A stretch of 64,000 bases of DNA from Liolophura sinensis (lineage: Eukaryota; Mollusca; Polyplacophora; Chitonida; Chitonidae): positions 53,048,984 through 53,112,983 of the forward strand of contig NC_088300.1 of the NCBI RefSeq assembly GCF_032854445.1, in the 5' to 3' direction. The position numbers were made by a program, and so were the translations under genes. A model generated the notes under the pieces. That model saw nothing but the letters and a program-made list of their open reading frames with translations, was not told the DNA's origin and made no database searches. Position 1 is the stretch's first letter. Every line of letters starts with the position of its first letter. Of this stretch, positions 49,546 through 61,231 are shown piece after piece.

Positions 49546-49584
49546 CGAATGCAGAGAGTGGTTGAAACTGTGTTTACATATCAT
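49546..49584 (-). CDS. Weak candidate first exon
   Basis: ATG followed by 12 further codons (MICKHSFNHSLHS) ends at TCG|GTAAGT in phase 0. The start context is poor (T at -3). Listed only because strand, donor strength and phase match the other candidates. Confidence 0.15.
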
Positions 49585-51939
49585 GTATAAAACTGGTCAT
49601 ACATAGAGACGGGACAAAGTATAGGGCCAAATCAGACGTATAAAACTTGGTCAAATAACTAAGTTATATAAAAAGAGATGGTTGCTTAGTAATAACTCGT
49701 CAAAATAAACTGTCGATCAAAAACGCCAGTTTTTCGTTCAAACGAGGCATTGTGTCTTTAATTTACAGTATGAAGATCAACGTTAACCAGAGACTGGAAG
49801 TTTCATGTGTGTATTTCTACGTGCTGTCAAACTTTCGCTTTGGTTTGTCTTCATATGTAAAAATGAACTTTATAATATGATCAGCTTAAGTTACATTTTG
49901 GCAAGTTTAAAATCAATATTTCTGTCATAGTCTGTCAGGTGTCCTTCAAATTCCAGTGAATTAACGAAGTCACTTTGGAGAACAGGTTGTACCTCGAGGA
50001 AGAGTTCTAATCATTGTTGTTTTGTTTGTTTTTTTGGCAAGATACTTTTTGTTTGATTATATAGATAAAAGACTGTCCTGCATTAAATAGTGTTATCATG
50101 GATTAGAGTGGATAATTGTTAAGCCATGGTTACGTAAAGTGTGGCAACTATAGTGAAATCATACGAAAATTTTGATTGAGAGTACATGTGGTCCTCTAGC
50201 TATCATTAACATTAACAAGTTATGCATAGCAAAAGTATAAAGCAGAACATTTGTTATATATGTATTTCATTGATTGGTGTATAACTGCGTGCTCAAGAAT
50301 TTTTCAGAAATTTACAGTGATCACTGGTGCAGTGATTTTCCCCACTCTGCAGTGTCTAATGCAAAAAAAAGATATTTCAGTGTAACTGGAGCTATACCAG
50401 TTTTTTCGATTTTATGACCTATTCATCGCTTCAGTGCATTCTTGCCATGTAACAGGAAAAGAAAAGTAAAACACACCTGAAAAAGAAGTATTCTCACGAG
50501 TGTGTCAGCAGCTGTCATTCACAGCTATAGTCAGTTTCGCTTCTTGAGGTGCACACTTTCTTGCATTGGGGGCTTATTCCCCGCCTTTCTATACCAGGTC
50601 CTTTCAATCGACTAACCTGTGAGTAATTTTGATTACCAATGCGTTGTGTGTGAATAATTGTGATTTTTGTATCCGGATCTGATCAGTATCATTCAATCAT
50701 AATTCATTCGTGTTTGTTCATTTATATATGGGCAGCTAGTTGCTTATGGTCGATATTCTGACGGCATAGGAAATAGAAAACGTTTCGTGTTATAAGATAC
50801 ATACGGAATTCAATCACCCATGTGTGAGGAATTGATGATCGATGGGCGACTAATTGCTCAATCGTTAACTTCATACAGATCCGCTTTTATGGACTCAGAT
50901 TAATTATGATTTGTTATTTCAGACTCGCGGACGGTTGTTTTAGATACCCACTTAAAACGTATTGATACAGTATTTAATTTAGACTGTTATTTTCTTGCTC
51001 TAGTCGTATAAGACGACGATGAGATCAATGCACAACTATCTTAATTCGACCACCAGCTGAAATACCATTATGTTAACTCTTTCACCTGCTCGGGACATGC
51101 AGGTCCAAACCGGCCAAAGAGTTACATTGTCCCAATTCTACAATAGGGTCTCTAGCAGAAGATGACTGCCACTTAAGTTACATCTAAAACGTGTTATAAG
51201 TTAAGCTTGTTATAATGTAAGCTCCTACCTAAATTGGTATGAATCTGTGAGAAAGTAATAGTTACAGAGGTGTAAAACCCCACATTAAATCCGGTGGGTG
51301 ACAGGTACCGATTCTGTGGCACGTCAACAAAGGGCTTTCTTACTCTTACCTCCTTACTCGTACATGTGGCTTGCTTTGAAACAAAACTTTAAAAAGGTGA
51401 AAAAATCGTGCGTCACGTGTAGGAAAGTTTGTTAGTGACGTGTTTACGTCCTCTGGTTTACGGCGGGTATACACGTTAAGTGCCCTGAAGCCACGAAACT
51501 GTTCGTCGTCTATTGAGAAAAATATTCTTGATTGCACCGTTAATCATTGATCAATCAATCTGACAATCAACTGAATTAAAATAAGGATTTGGATGTGTTC
51601 TTTGATTATATATCATCTGTGGTATGAAACCAACCCCAACACAAGCAATGTTTGGTAAAGTCTCTCGAGTACCAAAACTTGGTGTTAAATAAGGAAGGAA
51701 AGATTGACGTCTTAGAAAAAGGTCTGCGCTGATTACGTCACTATAAAGTATATTCATTGTGCTGAAAAACAACATCGTGAGCAAAATGTTCTTGTGTTCG
51801 TTATTTTGTTCGTGGAGGCAACACATTTTACGTCAATCAAATACCTGTTTCTTGTATGTATGGTGTATTCAGTAGGTACACCTTATTGATTACATAAGTT
51901 GTTCATATTTATATTTTTAGATGGTATAAGTGACCGTTG
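49585..51939. other. No gene recognised
   Basis: AT-rich non-coding sequence with one diverged SINE scrap at 50262-50312 and no splice-supported exon. Confidence 0.4.
50262..50312 (-). mobile_element. Diverged fragment of the same SINE tail
   Basis: ATTGATTGGTGTATAACTGC followed by GTGCTCAAGAATTTTTCAG resembles the 3' end of the SINEs at 7.4, 9.4 and 55 kb with several substitutions. Only about 50 bp are recognisable. Confidence 0.5.
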
Positions 51940-52158
51940 TGTGTTAAACCGCTTCTGTTACATGGGTCGGGTCATACCAAAGACTTTAAACATGGTACTT
52001 GCTATTGCATCGCTTGGCACTTAGCACTAAGAGGTTAGAGCAAGGAAAATTGGTTGTCAGTATAATGTGACGAGGTGGTGTGTCATGTCTGGTGTTTTCG
52101 GATGGTACTTCAGCGGCGGCAGCACTTTGGCGGCAAGGACTCGCCCTGGCATAAGAAG

Positions 52159-52160
<2 letters not shown>
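51940..52160 (+). repeat. Possible dispersed repeat flanking the TA tract
   Basis: This GC-richer stretch (CAGCGGCGGCAGCACTTTGG, GGACTCGCCCTGGCATAAGA) resembles dispersed repeats in molluscan genomes from general recognition, and it ends at a simple-sequence tail as retroposons often do. No second copy was found in the window, so the call is weak. Confidence 0.3.

Positions 52161-52161
<1 letters not shown>

Positions 52162-52226
<65 letters not shown>
52162..52226. repeat. (TA)n microsatellite, ~32 units
   Basis: A pure TA run directly abutting the left end of the Tc1-like element. A shorter TA run (53885-53894) continues beyond the right end, so the transposon is inserted within or at the edge of the tract. 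Tc1/mariner elements duplicate TA on insertion. Confidence 0.97.
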
Positions 52227-52229
<3 letters not shown>

Positions 52230-52254
52230 TCCTGGAAAAAAGTTTGGAATATTG
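52227..52254 (+). repeat. Tc1-like element left terminal inverted repeat
   Basis: CAGTCCTGG then AAAAAAGTTTGGAATATTG pairs with the right end. The TA at 52225-52226 is the target duplication. Confidence 0.95.
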
Positions 52255-52556
52255 GTGAAATTCACACCATCTCCACGAAGAGTGTGGTTCGTTGCGTTCA
52301 GGTCAATAATCTGTCGATTGGTTTCACTTGGACTAGTCTCTATGATGCATTATCAATAGTTTCCTCAAACCAAAACATTTCTAAATGTTATACGAGACGA
52401 GTTTTTCACGATATTCTGAAAGCGCCTAAAACAAGCACAGAAATTCAGTGAAACCCATGTATTTTATTACGAGCTGTAACTTTTATTCGATTAGAAATAT
52501 GTCTACAATACTTGGTAAGTTAAATATGCAAAACACTAAGAATACAGAAAATTAAT

Positions 52557-53604
52557 TTAGTACTTGGTGTGCCCACCCCTCGCATTGTACAATGCGCGCA
52601 CACGTCTTGGCATACTGGCAACTAAGGAAGTCAAAGTTTCTTCCGGTATATCTTTCCAGCAAGTGAGCACAGCACGAGTTAGTTCAGCCACGTTTGTTGG
52701 GGCTTCATCCAGGTTATTCAACCCACGGGAAACTTCCGCCCACAAGTTCTCAATTGGGTTCATATCCGGTGAAATGGCTGGCCACTGCATGTGCTCAACA
52801 CCCTCCTGTTCCAGAAAATTCCGTATCAGTTCGGTCCGTGGCGTTGTCGTCCTGATACACAAAGTTTGCCCTGAATTGTTGCCGAGCAAATGGGAGCATT
52901 ATCGTTTACAGAATCCGTTGATATTGGTGCTGGTTCATGTGTCCATCCAAGACGTGCAGGTCGCATTTACCAGTGCTATGAAAAGCACCCCAGACGGTGA
53001 CCCCACCGCCCCCGCCTTGGACTCTGGGCATGATGCAATCTTCGTTCAGAGCCTCATGAGCCTGACGACGCACCATCACACGGCCATCTTCCCGGTAGAC
53101 GACAAAACGAGACTCATCACTGAATATCACGTGTCGCCAGTGTCAGTTCAGGTGTTCCCGCGCCCAGGATAAGCGTGCCTGGCGGTGTCGACGCTGTAGC
53201 AAAGGCTTCCTCTTAGGCCTCCTTACCAAATACCCAGCAGTCAACAGTCTGGATCGCACTAAGCGGCTTGACACAGGAGTATTGGTAAATCTCATCCAGT
53301 CAGCGCGTATCTGGTTGGAACTCTTCGTACGGCCATTGCGGCAAAGTCTCACCAGATACCGGTCCTCTCTCTCGGTGGTCTTTCGTGGCCGACCAGACCT
53401 CGGTCTAGGCGTCGGCACACCCTTCTGTCGGTGTCGCTTAAAGATTTTGGAGACGGCTCCCTGAGTGACACCAAGAGCTGCTGCAATGTCCTTCTGTTTT
53501 GCTCCAGCCAGGCTCATACCAACGATACGGTTGCAGACTGCAGCACTCAGTTGACGTCTCATGATCACAGCAGTATTGTTGGAAACACTCTGGAGCACTG
53601 CCAT
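52557..53604 (-). pseudogene. Tc1-like transposase pseudogene (DD34E type)
   Basis: Cut-and-paste transposase. The N-terminus holds a helix-turn-helix (GAKQKDIAAALGVTQGAVSK) and a GRPRKTTERED DNA-contact segment. The catalytic residues are visible: IFSDESRF (first D), QDDNAT (second D) and SPDMNPIENLWAE (E). Spacing of the last two fits DD34E if about two residues are missing. Lesions: TGA at 53143-53145 after AREHLN, TAA at 52906-52908 after HQYQRIL, both in the same frame, and a small deletion with frameshift around 52834-52845, just after QDDNAT. The last part (ELIRNFLEQEGVEHMQW to the end) is open. Start taken at 53604; an internal Met at 53562 (MRRQLSAAV) is equally possible. Confidence 0.93.
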
Positions 53605-53856
53605 GCCTTAACCGAGCTTTTATAAGAGTTACAAGGTTAAATTATAATCATGTCTGCGTACATGACTTTTTCACTGAGAAATGGATGGTCATGCTTTGTC
53701 CCAACTGTAATTTTGCTCAGGTGACACAAGCAATAATGGTGTGTATGAGCTGAAAGGGGACATAATCCACTACATTTTCCACCCAAACAAGAATGTGTGC
53801 ATTCAATGTAAGGCGCACAAAAGTATGTTTCTGGTAAATGCTATCATCAGTGAAAA

Positions 53857-53884
53857 CAATATTCCAAACTTTTTTAGAGGACTG
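53857..53884 (-). repeat. Tc1-like element right terminal inverted repeat
   Basis: On the minus strand it reads CAGTCCTCT then AAAAAAGTTTGGAATATTG. The TA at 53885-53886 is the target duplication. Confidence 0.95.
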
Positions 53885-53894
53885 TATATATATA

Positions 53895-54974
53895 CGTTAA
53901 TCCCCAAGCATACATACATACACACTGATGAGCGTTGAACTTACTTATGTGGTATACAAATCTGATGTCTAAATGAAAATGGCAGAGGTCGTCGTAAGGA
54001 TATATCGTCCACGTGCCTTCTTGTGAGAAGTATTATCTTACAGGAAAACATTCTGACAACCTCAATGAGAGCAACACAAAATCACAGTCCGACTTAGGAC
54101 TTCAATTCGAACTTTTTGATTTTTCTTTCAAGTGAAGTCTGATGACATGTCTTAATGAAAACCCATGCATGTCTCCTATAGAACTGCCATTACCTCATAC
54201 CAATGCGGTATAAGACTCGATCATGGACTCGATCATGGAGATTTAACGTAGGGCGATTCCTGAAAAATTTTCATTGTGAACAGCCTCCAATTTTGGAGTG
54301 GAGTGTCATGTGACAGCTGGCTGGAAACGTTCGCACAGATTAACGATGTCATTTCCCTTCGTAATAAGAGGATCAACGCCTGAGAAAACTGTTACAAAAC
54401 GAGGAAATCATTACTACGACGCAGCCATTGAACAGAAAATGATTCGATTTCAGCTGCTATTGACCACGACTTCCCGCAACCTTTGAATGTGTAATCCCTC
54501 TACATCAAGCACAAGAGGGGTTCCTTTCACGTTGCTGGGATATAATTGAGGACGGTTAAAGCCGGGTTCAATCCTTGTCAATATAAACCTGCATCGGCTC
54601 TCAGTGTTTTGCTCGGTTGATGGAGAACTCCTCGGTTATATCAACACCTCTGACAGGAGATGGGAGAGAACTCGATCGCAACAAAAAAATCTTTCCTGTC
54701 ATTTTGCTGGCAATCAGAGATCGACTGAAGAGGAAAACTACGTAGAATTTTTTTTTCTCCACAGGGATGCTTGGTCGCGTTCCAAAGTTGATATTTATAG
54801 TTTCCCGGTATTTCCTATATCCCACACATGTAGGAAAATGTTTCAGAATGCCTGGCCTAGCAGATATAGGCCTGTTCATGTTAAATTCTTAATACGAAAT
54901 AAAAGAAACGAATGTGGTGACCATTCTGTATTTGACGAAGATTGGCTACAAGACATTTATGCTATATGTCCATA
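53895..54974. other. No gene recognised
   Basis: Contains a 129-codon open frame (54604-54993) without recognisable domains that ends at the SINE insertion, and a short duplicated ACTCGATCATGG at 54213-54237. Confidence 0.4.
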
Positions 54975-55359
54975 TGACAATAATGCCATATGATTTATTT
55001 ATTTATTTGATTGGTGATTTACGCCGTACTCAAGAATATTTCATTTATACGACGGTGGCCAGCGATATGGTGGGAGGAAACCGGGCAGAGCCCTAAGGAA
55101 ACCCACGACCATCCGCAGGTTCCTGATAGACCTTCTCACGTACGGCCTGAGAGGAAGTCAGCATGGGCTGTACTTGAACTAACACCGACCATATTGGTGG
55201 GAGGTTTCTGGACCACTGCGCCGCGCTGGCATGTTAACTTGCCAATGCCATATGAGCGCGTGACAATCATGTCATAGCGTCAATTGACAATAATGCCATA
55301 GGGTAAAATGACAATAATGCCATAGGATAAAATGACAATAATGCCATAGGATAAAATGA
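54975..55359 (+). repeat. 24-bp tandem array interrupted by a SINE
   Basis: Three near-identical units of CAATAATGCCATAGGATAAA + ATGA occupy 55288-55311, 55312-55335 and 55336-55359. More diverged units lie at 55262-55287, and one lies left of the SINE at 54975-54993 (GACAATAATGCCATATGA). Confidence 0.9.
54994..55243 (-). mobile_element. SINE with 12-bp target-site duplication, inserted in a tandem array
   Basis: Same family as the 7.4 kb SINE: TTTATTTATTTATTTGATTG and TTTACGCCGTACTCAAGAAT on the plus strand, then a GGTGGGAGGAAACCGGGCAG body and a degraded tRNA-like head with a box B-like GTTAGTTCAAGTA on the minus strand. AATGCCATATGA flanks it perfectly at 54982-54993 and 55244-55255. The duplicated target is itself a unit of the 24-bp repeat that continues at 55288. 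Confidence 0.9.
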
Positions 55360-55547
55360 AGATAAATGATACCAAATGAACATAACTGTATTGCGACTGA
55401 GTCCTTAACTCCTCATCAAACAACACATTAGACATGTTCTAATACAATATAGCCCGCAATTGTACAACATCACGTAATATCCATGGAGATGTTACCGTTA
55501 CTACTGGTCTATACAGGTAAATGAAATAGTACGTCTAGTGCACATAC
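55360..55547. other. Short non-coding gap, nothing recognised
   Basis: AT-rich sequence between the 24-bp array and the next exon candidate; no feature seen. Confidence 0.4.
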
Positions 55548-55615
55548 CAGGACATCTAAACAAGCATAGTCTCCAGTGTCAATAGCTTCTTCAGCTGACT
55601 TCTGGGCGTGGAAAG
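55548..55615 (-). CDS. Candidate coding exon, unknown protein
   Basis: A 68-bp segment between a good acceptor (CTGTTTTCATCAG) and a donor CCTG|GTATGT. In the only open frame it reads CT|TTC..., giving FHAQKSAEEA then AIDTGDYACLDVL, with a natural, helix-like composition. It needs a preceding exon ending with one base, which 56515-56548 provides, and it ends in phase 0. I do not recognise the family. Confidence 0.4.
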
Positions 55616-56514
55616 CTGATGAAAACAGAATCAGTGTCAATTACTTTTGATAACAGTCAAGGTGTGACTTGATACAATGTCAGTTAGAGACAGTTTTAGC
55701 TGGTAAATTGATCCCAATCTGACACTAACAAACCATCTTGACGTATATCGATGAAAAGATTCTTTGTGATTCTCCTGGCCGGTTTTGGTGTCCGGTTACC
55801 ATTGAGGATTGGCCTGGGTGTATTTATCTCACGTCAGAAGTTCCTCCTCCTACACTTTCCGCACTTTGCATCGCATGTATATGTACGTGTACGACTACAC
55901 ACGCGCACATATGTTTTACACGTACTTTAAGTGACACGCACACATATCTGAAGAACCATCTCCAGGAGATAATAAGGATGAACTCCATAATCATAATTAC
56001 AGGAAGAAAAGGTTTTTCTGAATTTTGCAGAAATATAGCGTCCTTATAGAAATATAACCTTAGTCTGTCTAGTGTAAGCATCCTGAGGTTTGATATCACG
56101 TAATACTTTGGGCGATATATCACGTAAAGAAAAACTCTGATCTGCGCATGCTTCTAATCACAAAGGTAAACCATCCGTACGAAAGATAAGCACTTTACCC
56201 TGCCTGCGCACATGAGTTAAAATCAAGTACCTCTGCAAGGTAAATGCAGCAATATACAGCAAAGCTTTTCCTTTTTTCTATGCAAGAATCCCACAGTTTG
56301 ATGGGCACACTTTAAACGTCTTATAAAACATTGGCGTTTTCCATAATCATGTTTTAATGACACGTTTGTCTGAACTTTGAGTTTTGTCAGGAAGTATAAT
56401 TCAATACCTTGGCCTCTGGTGATCTGCCTTTCTTAGCTGAGTTATAAGACACAAAACGCATTTCATATGTTTCATTCTCCTGACAGCAATATCGATATAT
56501 CAGAATTACTATAC

Positions 56515-56548
56515 CTTCCTGTTTGGCGAAAGCCTGAACTTTGACCAT
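56515..56548 (-). CDS. Candidate first exon joined to 55548-55615
   Basis: ATGG start followed by MVKVQAFAKQE and one spare base before GGAAG|GTATAG, a moderate donor. Joining to 55548-55615 keeps one open frame of 34 codons that ends in phase 0. It could be the start of an unknown minus-strand gene, or another distal 5' end for the peptidase. A 29-bp alternative middle exon is possible at 56408-56436. Confidence 0.35.
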
Positions 56549-56996
56549 TGGTGCACACCGGCTCGTGCTTGACGACTATAGAGATTCCATTACGTTAATC
56601 ATTTCGCCGAACCTTGGAGCCGACACTGGCCATGAAGTGTGGAGAACAAACCTGAGGCTGAGGTGTAGTGCTCTTGCCAATTTCGGACGGTGACGAGTCG
56701 GACGGTATAATTAAATCTACCGCTATCTAATAATATTCGGGCACACCTCTCACTCAGACCACCGACCCTCTTCACAATGATTAGGACACATGATGCTGAC
56801 CGACTCACATCATTTAATTTACAGCCAGTCGACTTGTCCGTGTTTCCTTCTGCACGAGTGGAGCAGCGTAATTACAACGTTTTCATGGCGAAGTTCATTC
56901 AGTCTATACAAATTCGGACCCATACCCGGCACGCTTTTGTTCTTTTACGGGGCGTTTATGCTGCATCTGTACTTAAAAATATTGTAGATGGTGCAG

Positions 56997-57157
56997 GCCT
57001 GAGAATTCTCAGCTTGTGATTCAACTTTTACAGGCAGAGCTAGGTATTCTCAACTTGTGACTCACATTTTGTAGGCAGCGCTGAACTTTTGTCAGCTTGT
57101 GACTCACTTTTTGCCGTCAGCATTAAGCATTCTCAATTTGTAACTTACTCTCTGCAG
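56997..57157 (+). repeat. Degenerate ~41-bp minisatellite, four units
   Basis: Units at 56997-57033, 57034-57074, 57075-57119 and 57120-57157 share a TTCTCAacTTGTGACTCA core followed by ATTTTgtAGGCAG. Length varies from 37 to 45 bp, and similarity is moderate. Confidence 0.75.
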
Positions 57158-58207
57158 ATATCCTTGTAAAAGTAAACTTCTTCTTTGAACTGCAGTCAAT
57201 AGCTAGATAACAACGAGTACAAGAGAACAGTTGAGAATGCTGTATTTGTCAACGTAGATATGCCAGGGTATACAGGAATTACCGACTTTATGGATAGATG
57301 GCGAGCTAAGAAACCGACTGGCTTTCGGAATACATGCATGGCTGTGAAGATCGTTGGAGGCTGGATATTGACATCTCTGTAGCACACCTGCACAAAACCT
57401 TTGCAGAAAGAGCAGTCTCTTGATCATTGCGAGGAGAGATCAAACTCAACCGATGCCTTATCATGTATCGACACAATACACTAAAGCATCCAATACCACT
57501 GTGACATCACGCGCAACAGAATAATTTATGACTTCATCTCCACACTGTTCTGGACATCTAAAGAACACGAACGTGCCGCTGTACTGGGAAAGTGGCACAC
57601 ACTCGAGAATGGCTTGGATTAACAACTATAAAAACGAGGCAGAGTGTTAATTGTAGCTTTTTTGGTGTAACAGGTTATGCCGATAGCTCACTGTTCATCG
57701 TCAAAGTGCTAACTGGTTTATTGGACGTATAGCACCATGTGCGGGAATACTAGATGAGTTTTATCCCAGTACTTTATAAATATTATAGACGCCTGATTCT
57801 GCTCGCTTTTATGGTTCATTACAATAGTGACTTTCCCCTAATGATGTAACTTGTCCAAACAATGGCAGCCTTTTCAAACGTCTGTTTTGAAAAGATCGGT
57901 TCCGTAAACGATTTAATGTAAATACTGTCCTCCCACGTGGAAAATGAGAGCGCTTAAAAGGATTTTATTGCACTGTATTACAGAGGCTTCGATATTCGGG
58001 ACAGTCAGTGTAACATTGATTGGCTAAGTAATGCGGCACATCGGCAAAGCTAAGCACGAGCAACCAAAGCCGCTAACTTCGTGATACTGTCCATGATTGC
58101 CGCTGGTGTAATGTAATTGGTCCCTGGTGACTGTTCAAACAGCCGCTTGCTTTTCATCAAATTTATTTTAACAGAAACGAAAGTGCGAGCTATTTCCCCT
58201 ATTGCAG
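57158..58207. other. Possible upstream region of a plus-strand gene
   Basis: No coding sequence recognised. Two inverted CCAAT boxes (ATTGG at 58019-58023 and 58116-58120) lie 90-190 bp upstream of the exon candidate at 58208, with an AT-rich TTTATTTTAA at 58162-58171. Confidence 0.3.
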
Positions 58208-58274
58208 AGAGCGTGAAGCGGTAACGGAAAATAGAAATGATGAAATGATGGCCTTAGCTGCGGAGTTTAAAAAG
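58208..58274 (+). CDS. Candidate exon (start MMALAAEFKK or internal)
   Basis: Bounded by an acceptor-like TTCCCCTATTGCAG and a strong donor AAG|GTGAGT. One frame is open throughout: EREAVTENRNDE followed by MMALAAEFKK, phase 0 at the donor. It may be a first coding exon using ATG at 58245 or 58248, or an internal exon. Downstream partner exons could not be found with confidence, and the family is unknown. Confidence 0.35.
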
Positions 58275-61076
58275 GTGAGTTGCATGTCGTGTATAAGTCA
58301 GGGATAAAAAAAGGAAGCGCTGTCGGGAAACATAAGCGTGTTTTGTATAGATGTGGTTTAAATTGATTTCGGGAGCAATTTGTTCGATTTTTAAATTGAC
58401 AACCTAAACCCAAAGAAAAACAAAAAGTTTTGAGAACCTTTGTATAACTGACGGCCATCCTACGGGTATATCTGAAAAGATAACAGTGACAGTTGCTTGC
58501 TGATGTAGTTAACAAAAAGTCACCAAGAAAAAAAATAATACGCTAAAATAGCTATGTCAAGTTTTTGTCAAGCTCTGTAACAAAGCTGAGCTGAAAAATA
58601 CTTGTGCCAACCAAGTACGGCATCTTGTCGTATAAAAAAAACATGCTAGACGTAAACAAGGTGTCTTCCGTCCTATTACCCTGTCACACAAAAGACTTTC
58701 CGATCATACGCATGCGCAAAAAACGATTTTCGTTTCCAGAGACATGACATGCAGTTTACTGGAAAGTGTATAACCAAACTCGGCAAATAAAGTAATTATA
58801 TCACGCTGACTTAAGCTTTCTCAGTCCACACTTTATACAGTGATGCGAGTTAATTTTAAAACTGGATACGAAATTAAATGTTGATACCAAGGGTTCTGTC
58901 CTGATTCGTCATATATTATTTGGTAAATATAATTACACCCCACTTGCAAAGGAGAGAAGACGCAGGTATATCTAAGAATTGAATACTACACAATAATTAC
59001 CATCTTGGCTGACCATGAGGCTTCAAATGCCAACACCGTTATTCTGCTGATTTTACAGGAGGGTTTCGCATTAATAGGGAAGATCTTATATTAAGGACAC
59101 ATATTTTATAAAATGTGACTTTATGTGACTTTGATATGTACATCTCTCGCCTGAATTTGAAATCTCTCCAACCAGAGTCTCAGGCCGATATCTGTTCTAT
59201 CGAGTTCTTCCACATCTAGCTGACTACAAATTTAAAAGATGAAACAATTGCTCCTGTGATGCCTTGGTCACAAGGTGCTTGCTAAGTGACAATGAAGGAC
59301 CTTGCCTAACCACAGGCTGCTCCCTTTGACCGCTTTTTATCTGATGAGTTTTTTGCAGAAGGCACATCACGGTATGAAAATGTCTTTTTTTAAAGCCCTT
59401 TACAGAAGGGATGCTTTTTATGTGATCAATTGTCTTTCAACAACTACAGAAGATTGCATATTATGCAGTGCAAATTGAATTTTATATCTTCTTTAAAATC
59501 AGCATAAATTGAAGAGAAAACCTTAAGGATTTGACCTTAAGCCACTGAGTCGTAGATTTGATTTGCAAAGGCACAATTGCTGTGGAAATTGATGTGTTAC
59601 GCTGGAATAGGAGTGATCGATAATAGCGTAATATTACCGCCATGTACAGTCGGCCCAGGGCGGGATGAGTTATGAAAAAAGCATGAGTGTAAAAATAATA
59701 ACAGCACCGTAAGGACGATTTATGGCACTCAGAGCCGATTGGAAGCTCGCAATAAGTGGAAATAAATTCACACGCCATTGTCCAGATAGATTAATGGATC
59801 CAGTATATACAATGCCGTCATTCAGGTGTAGAATGATTGATCTATATTCAGTAGGTAAATCTGTGCTCAGGCGAAATCGTAGAGCCATTAATGCATTCAA
59901 TCATTGATTACATAATAATTCAATTCCAAGATTCGTCTGTAATAACTGATAAAAAAATCAGCACACCGGGTTTAGTTTGCTCGCCTTCTTCCATTTCAAA
60001 GACAAAAGGATATGCAGTGTAAGGGTCAAAGTTCATCAAGCTTCACACGTTACCAGCAGATCTGACCCTGAATTGGCACAGCAGAAGCGTTGTGTTTGAC
60101 TCCTCACAACTTTTAAGCAAATGGAGGAGAGGATTGGGAATTAGAACACAGACATGTTTCTAACTGTTCAAATCCCGAAAGGGGAGGCTTGATACCTAGA
60201 AATTACCCAGGAGATACTGGAAATCTGAACTTTACAGATAACTTACAAATCTTTGATAGAAAGAAAGTAAATCTGCTACTGATTTAGCCCACCTCAGAAG
60301 ACAACGTGTCCCAATATCACTCGAAGGAAACAAAACTGGTTTCAAAAGTTCATTGTTGTTGCGAAAGGCAATGCAGACAATTAAAAAAAACCTTCACTGA
60401 ACGAATGAGAGTTCTAGTCCCAATCAACTAAAGGAAATTTCTAGGAAATAGAGTGGTGCAATCGAAGGTGCCGAGAATTTAGCCATGTAGTCCTAAAGCA
60501 GCAAACAGACTTTCACTCTGTTTTAAAGACGGACTGACGAGAGAAAGTTCGTAAGGTACAGATAGAATTTGCGGAAGTATTCCTTTGAATACAGCAAACA
60601 CGAAGTGAAACTTCTTGACCACAAAGTCAGCCTCAAGTCATGGTCTCCCTAATCTGTCATCGGAATGTGTAAATACGCGCATGACCAAAATTTGCCCACT
60701 CTTACATCCAGTGTACATCTCCTTTATATTGGAGACTCTTGCTCAGTTCAGCGAAACATTGTGTGATCAGTTTCACTAACAATAAAGAGTAAACTTTGGA
60801 ATTCAAATATTTAATGACACCTTTTAAAATGGATATAGTAAATAATGATATAGACCCTGGGACTATTTGTCGTCAGATCAATCCCTCTGGGCTTTCAAAC
60901 GTACCTGCAGAAACTTTGCTATATTGTTCAGTTTAAGGGACTAGTCTTGATTTTTGTTCTGTAGTTTAAAGCCCTTACACAAGGATAGTTTCAATTCTGA
61001 CTTTGTAAATTATCTTTACTTGGACAGCAATGTACTGAAGGGTTTTACATATGGCGTGTACATTTCTCACCTTATG
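58275..61076. other. No gene recognised
   Basis: Acceptor-like sites occur at 59036-59058 and 59350-59359, but the frames after them are short and carry no family features. An AATAAA occurs at 60781-60786 (plus). Nothing further was supported. Confidence 0.4.
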
Positions 61077-61231
61077 GTATTTGTTAGATCCTGTGTGTCA
61101 CATTGTAGCATTTGTTAGATCCTGTGTGTCGCATTGTAGCATTTGTTAGATCCTGTGTGTCGCATTGTAGCATTTGTTAGATCCTGTGTGTCGCATTGTA
61201 GCATTTGTTAGATCCTATATGTTGTATGACA
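61077..61231 (+). repeat. 31-bp tandem repeat, five units
   Basis: Units start at 61077, 61108, 61139, 61170 and 61201, each containing TTTGTTAGATCCTGTGTG. Units 2-4 are identical; the first and last have a few differences, the last decaying after GATCCTATATG. The near-identity suggests recent expansion. Confidence 0.97.

Larger units (their letters stand above)
52227..53884 (-). mobile_element. Tc1/mariner-like DNA transposon, 1658 bp, non-autonomous by decay
   Basis: Terminal inverted repeats at 52227-52254 and 53857-53884 begin CAGTCCT and share AAAAAAGTTTGGAATATTG, with two mismatches over about 28 bp. TA dinucleotides flank both ends. The interior encodes one transposase on the minus strand, broken by two stops and a frameshift. 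Well-preserved ends with a dead gene suggest a moderately old copy that could only be mobilised in trans. Confidence 0.95.

Noticed and set aside
52564-53172. 202-codon plus-strand open frame
   Set aside because: Antisense shadow of the Tc1-like transposase on the minus strand, which has clear HTH and catalytic motifs.
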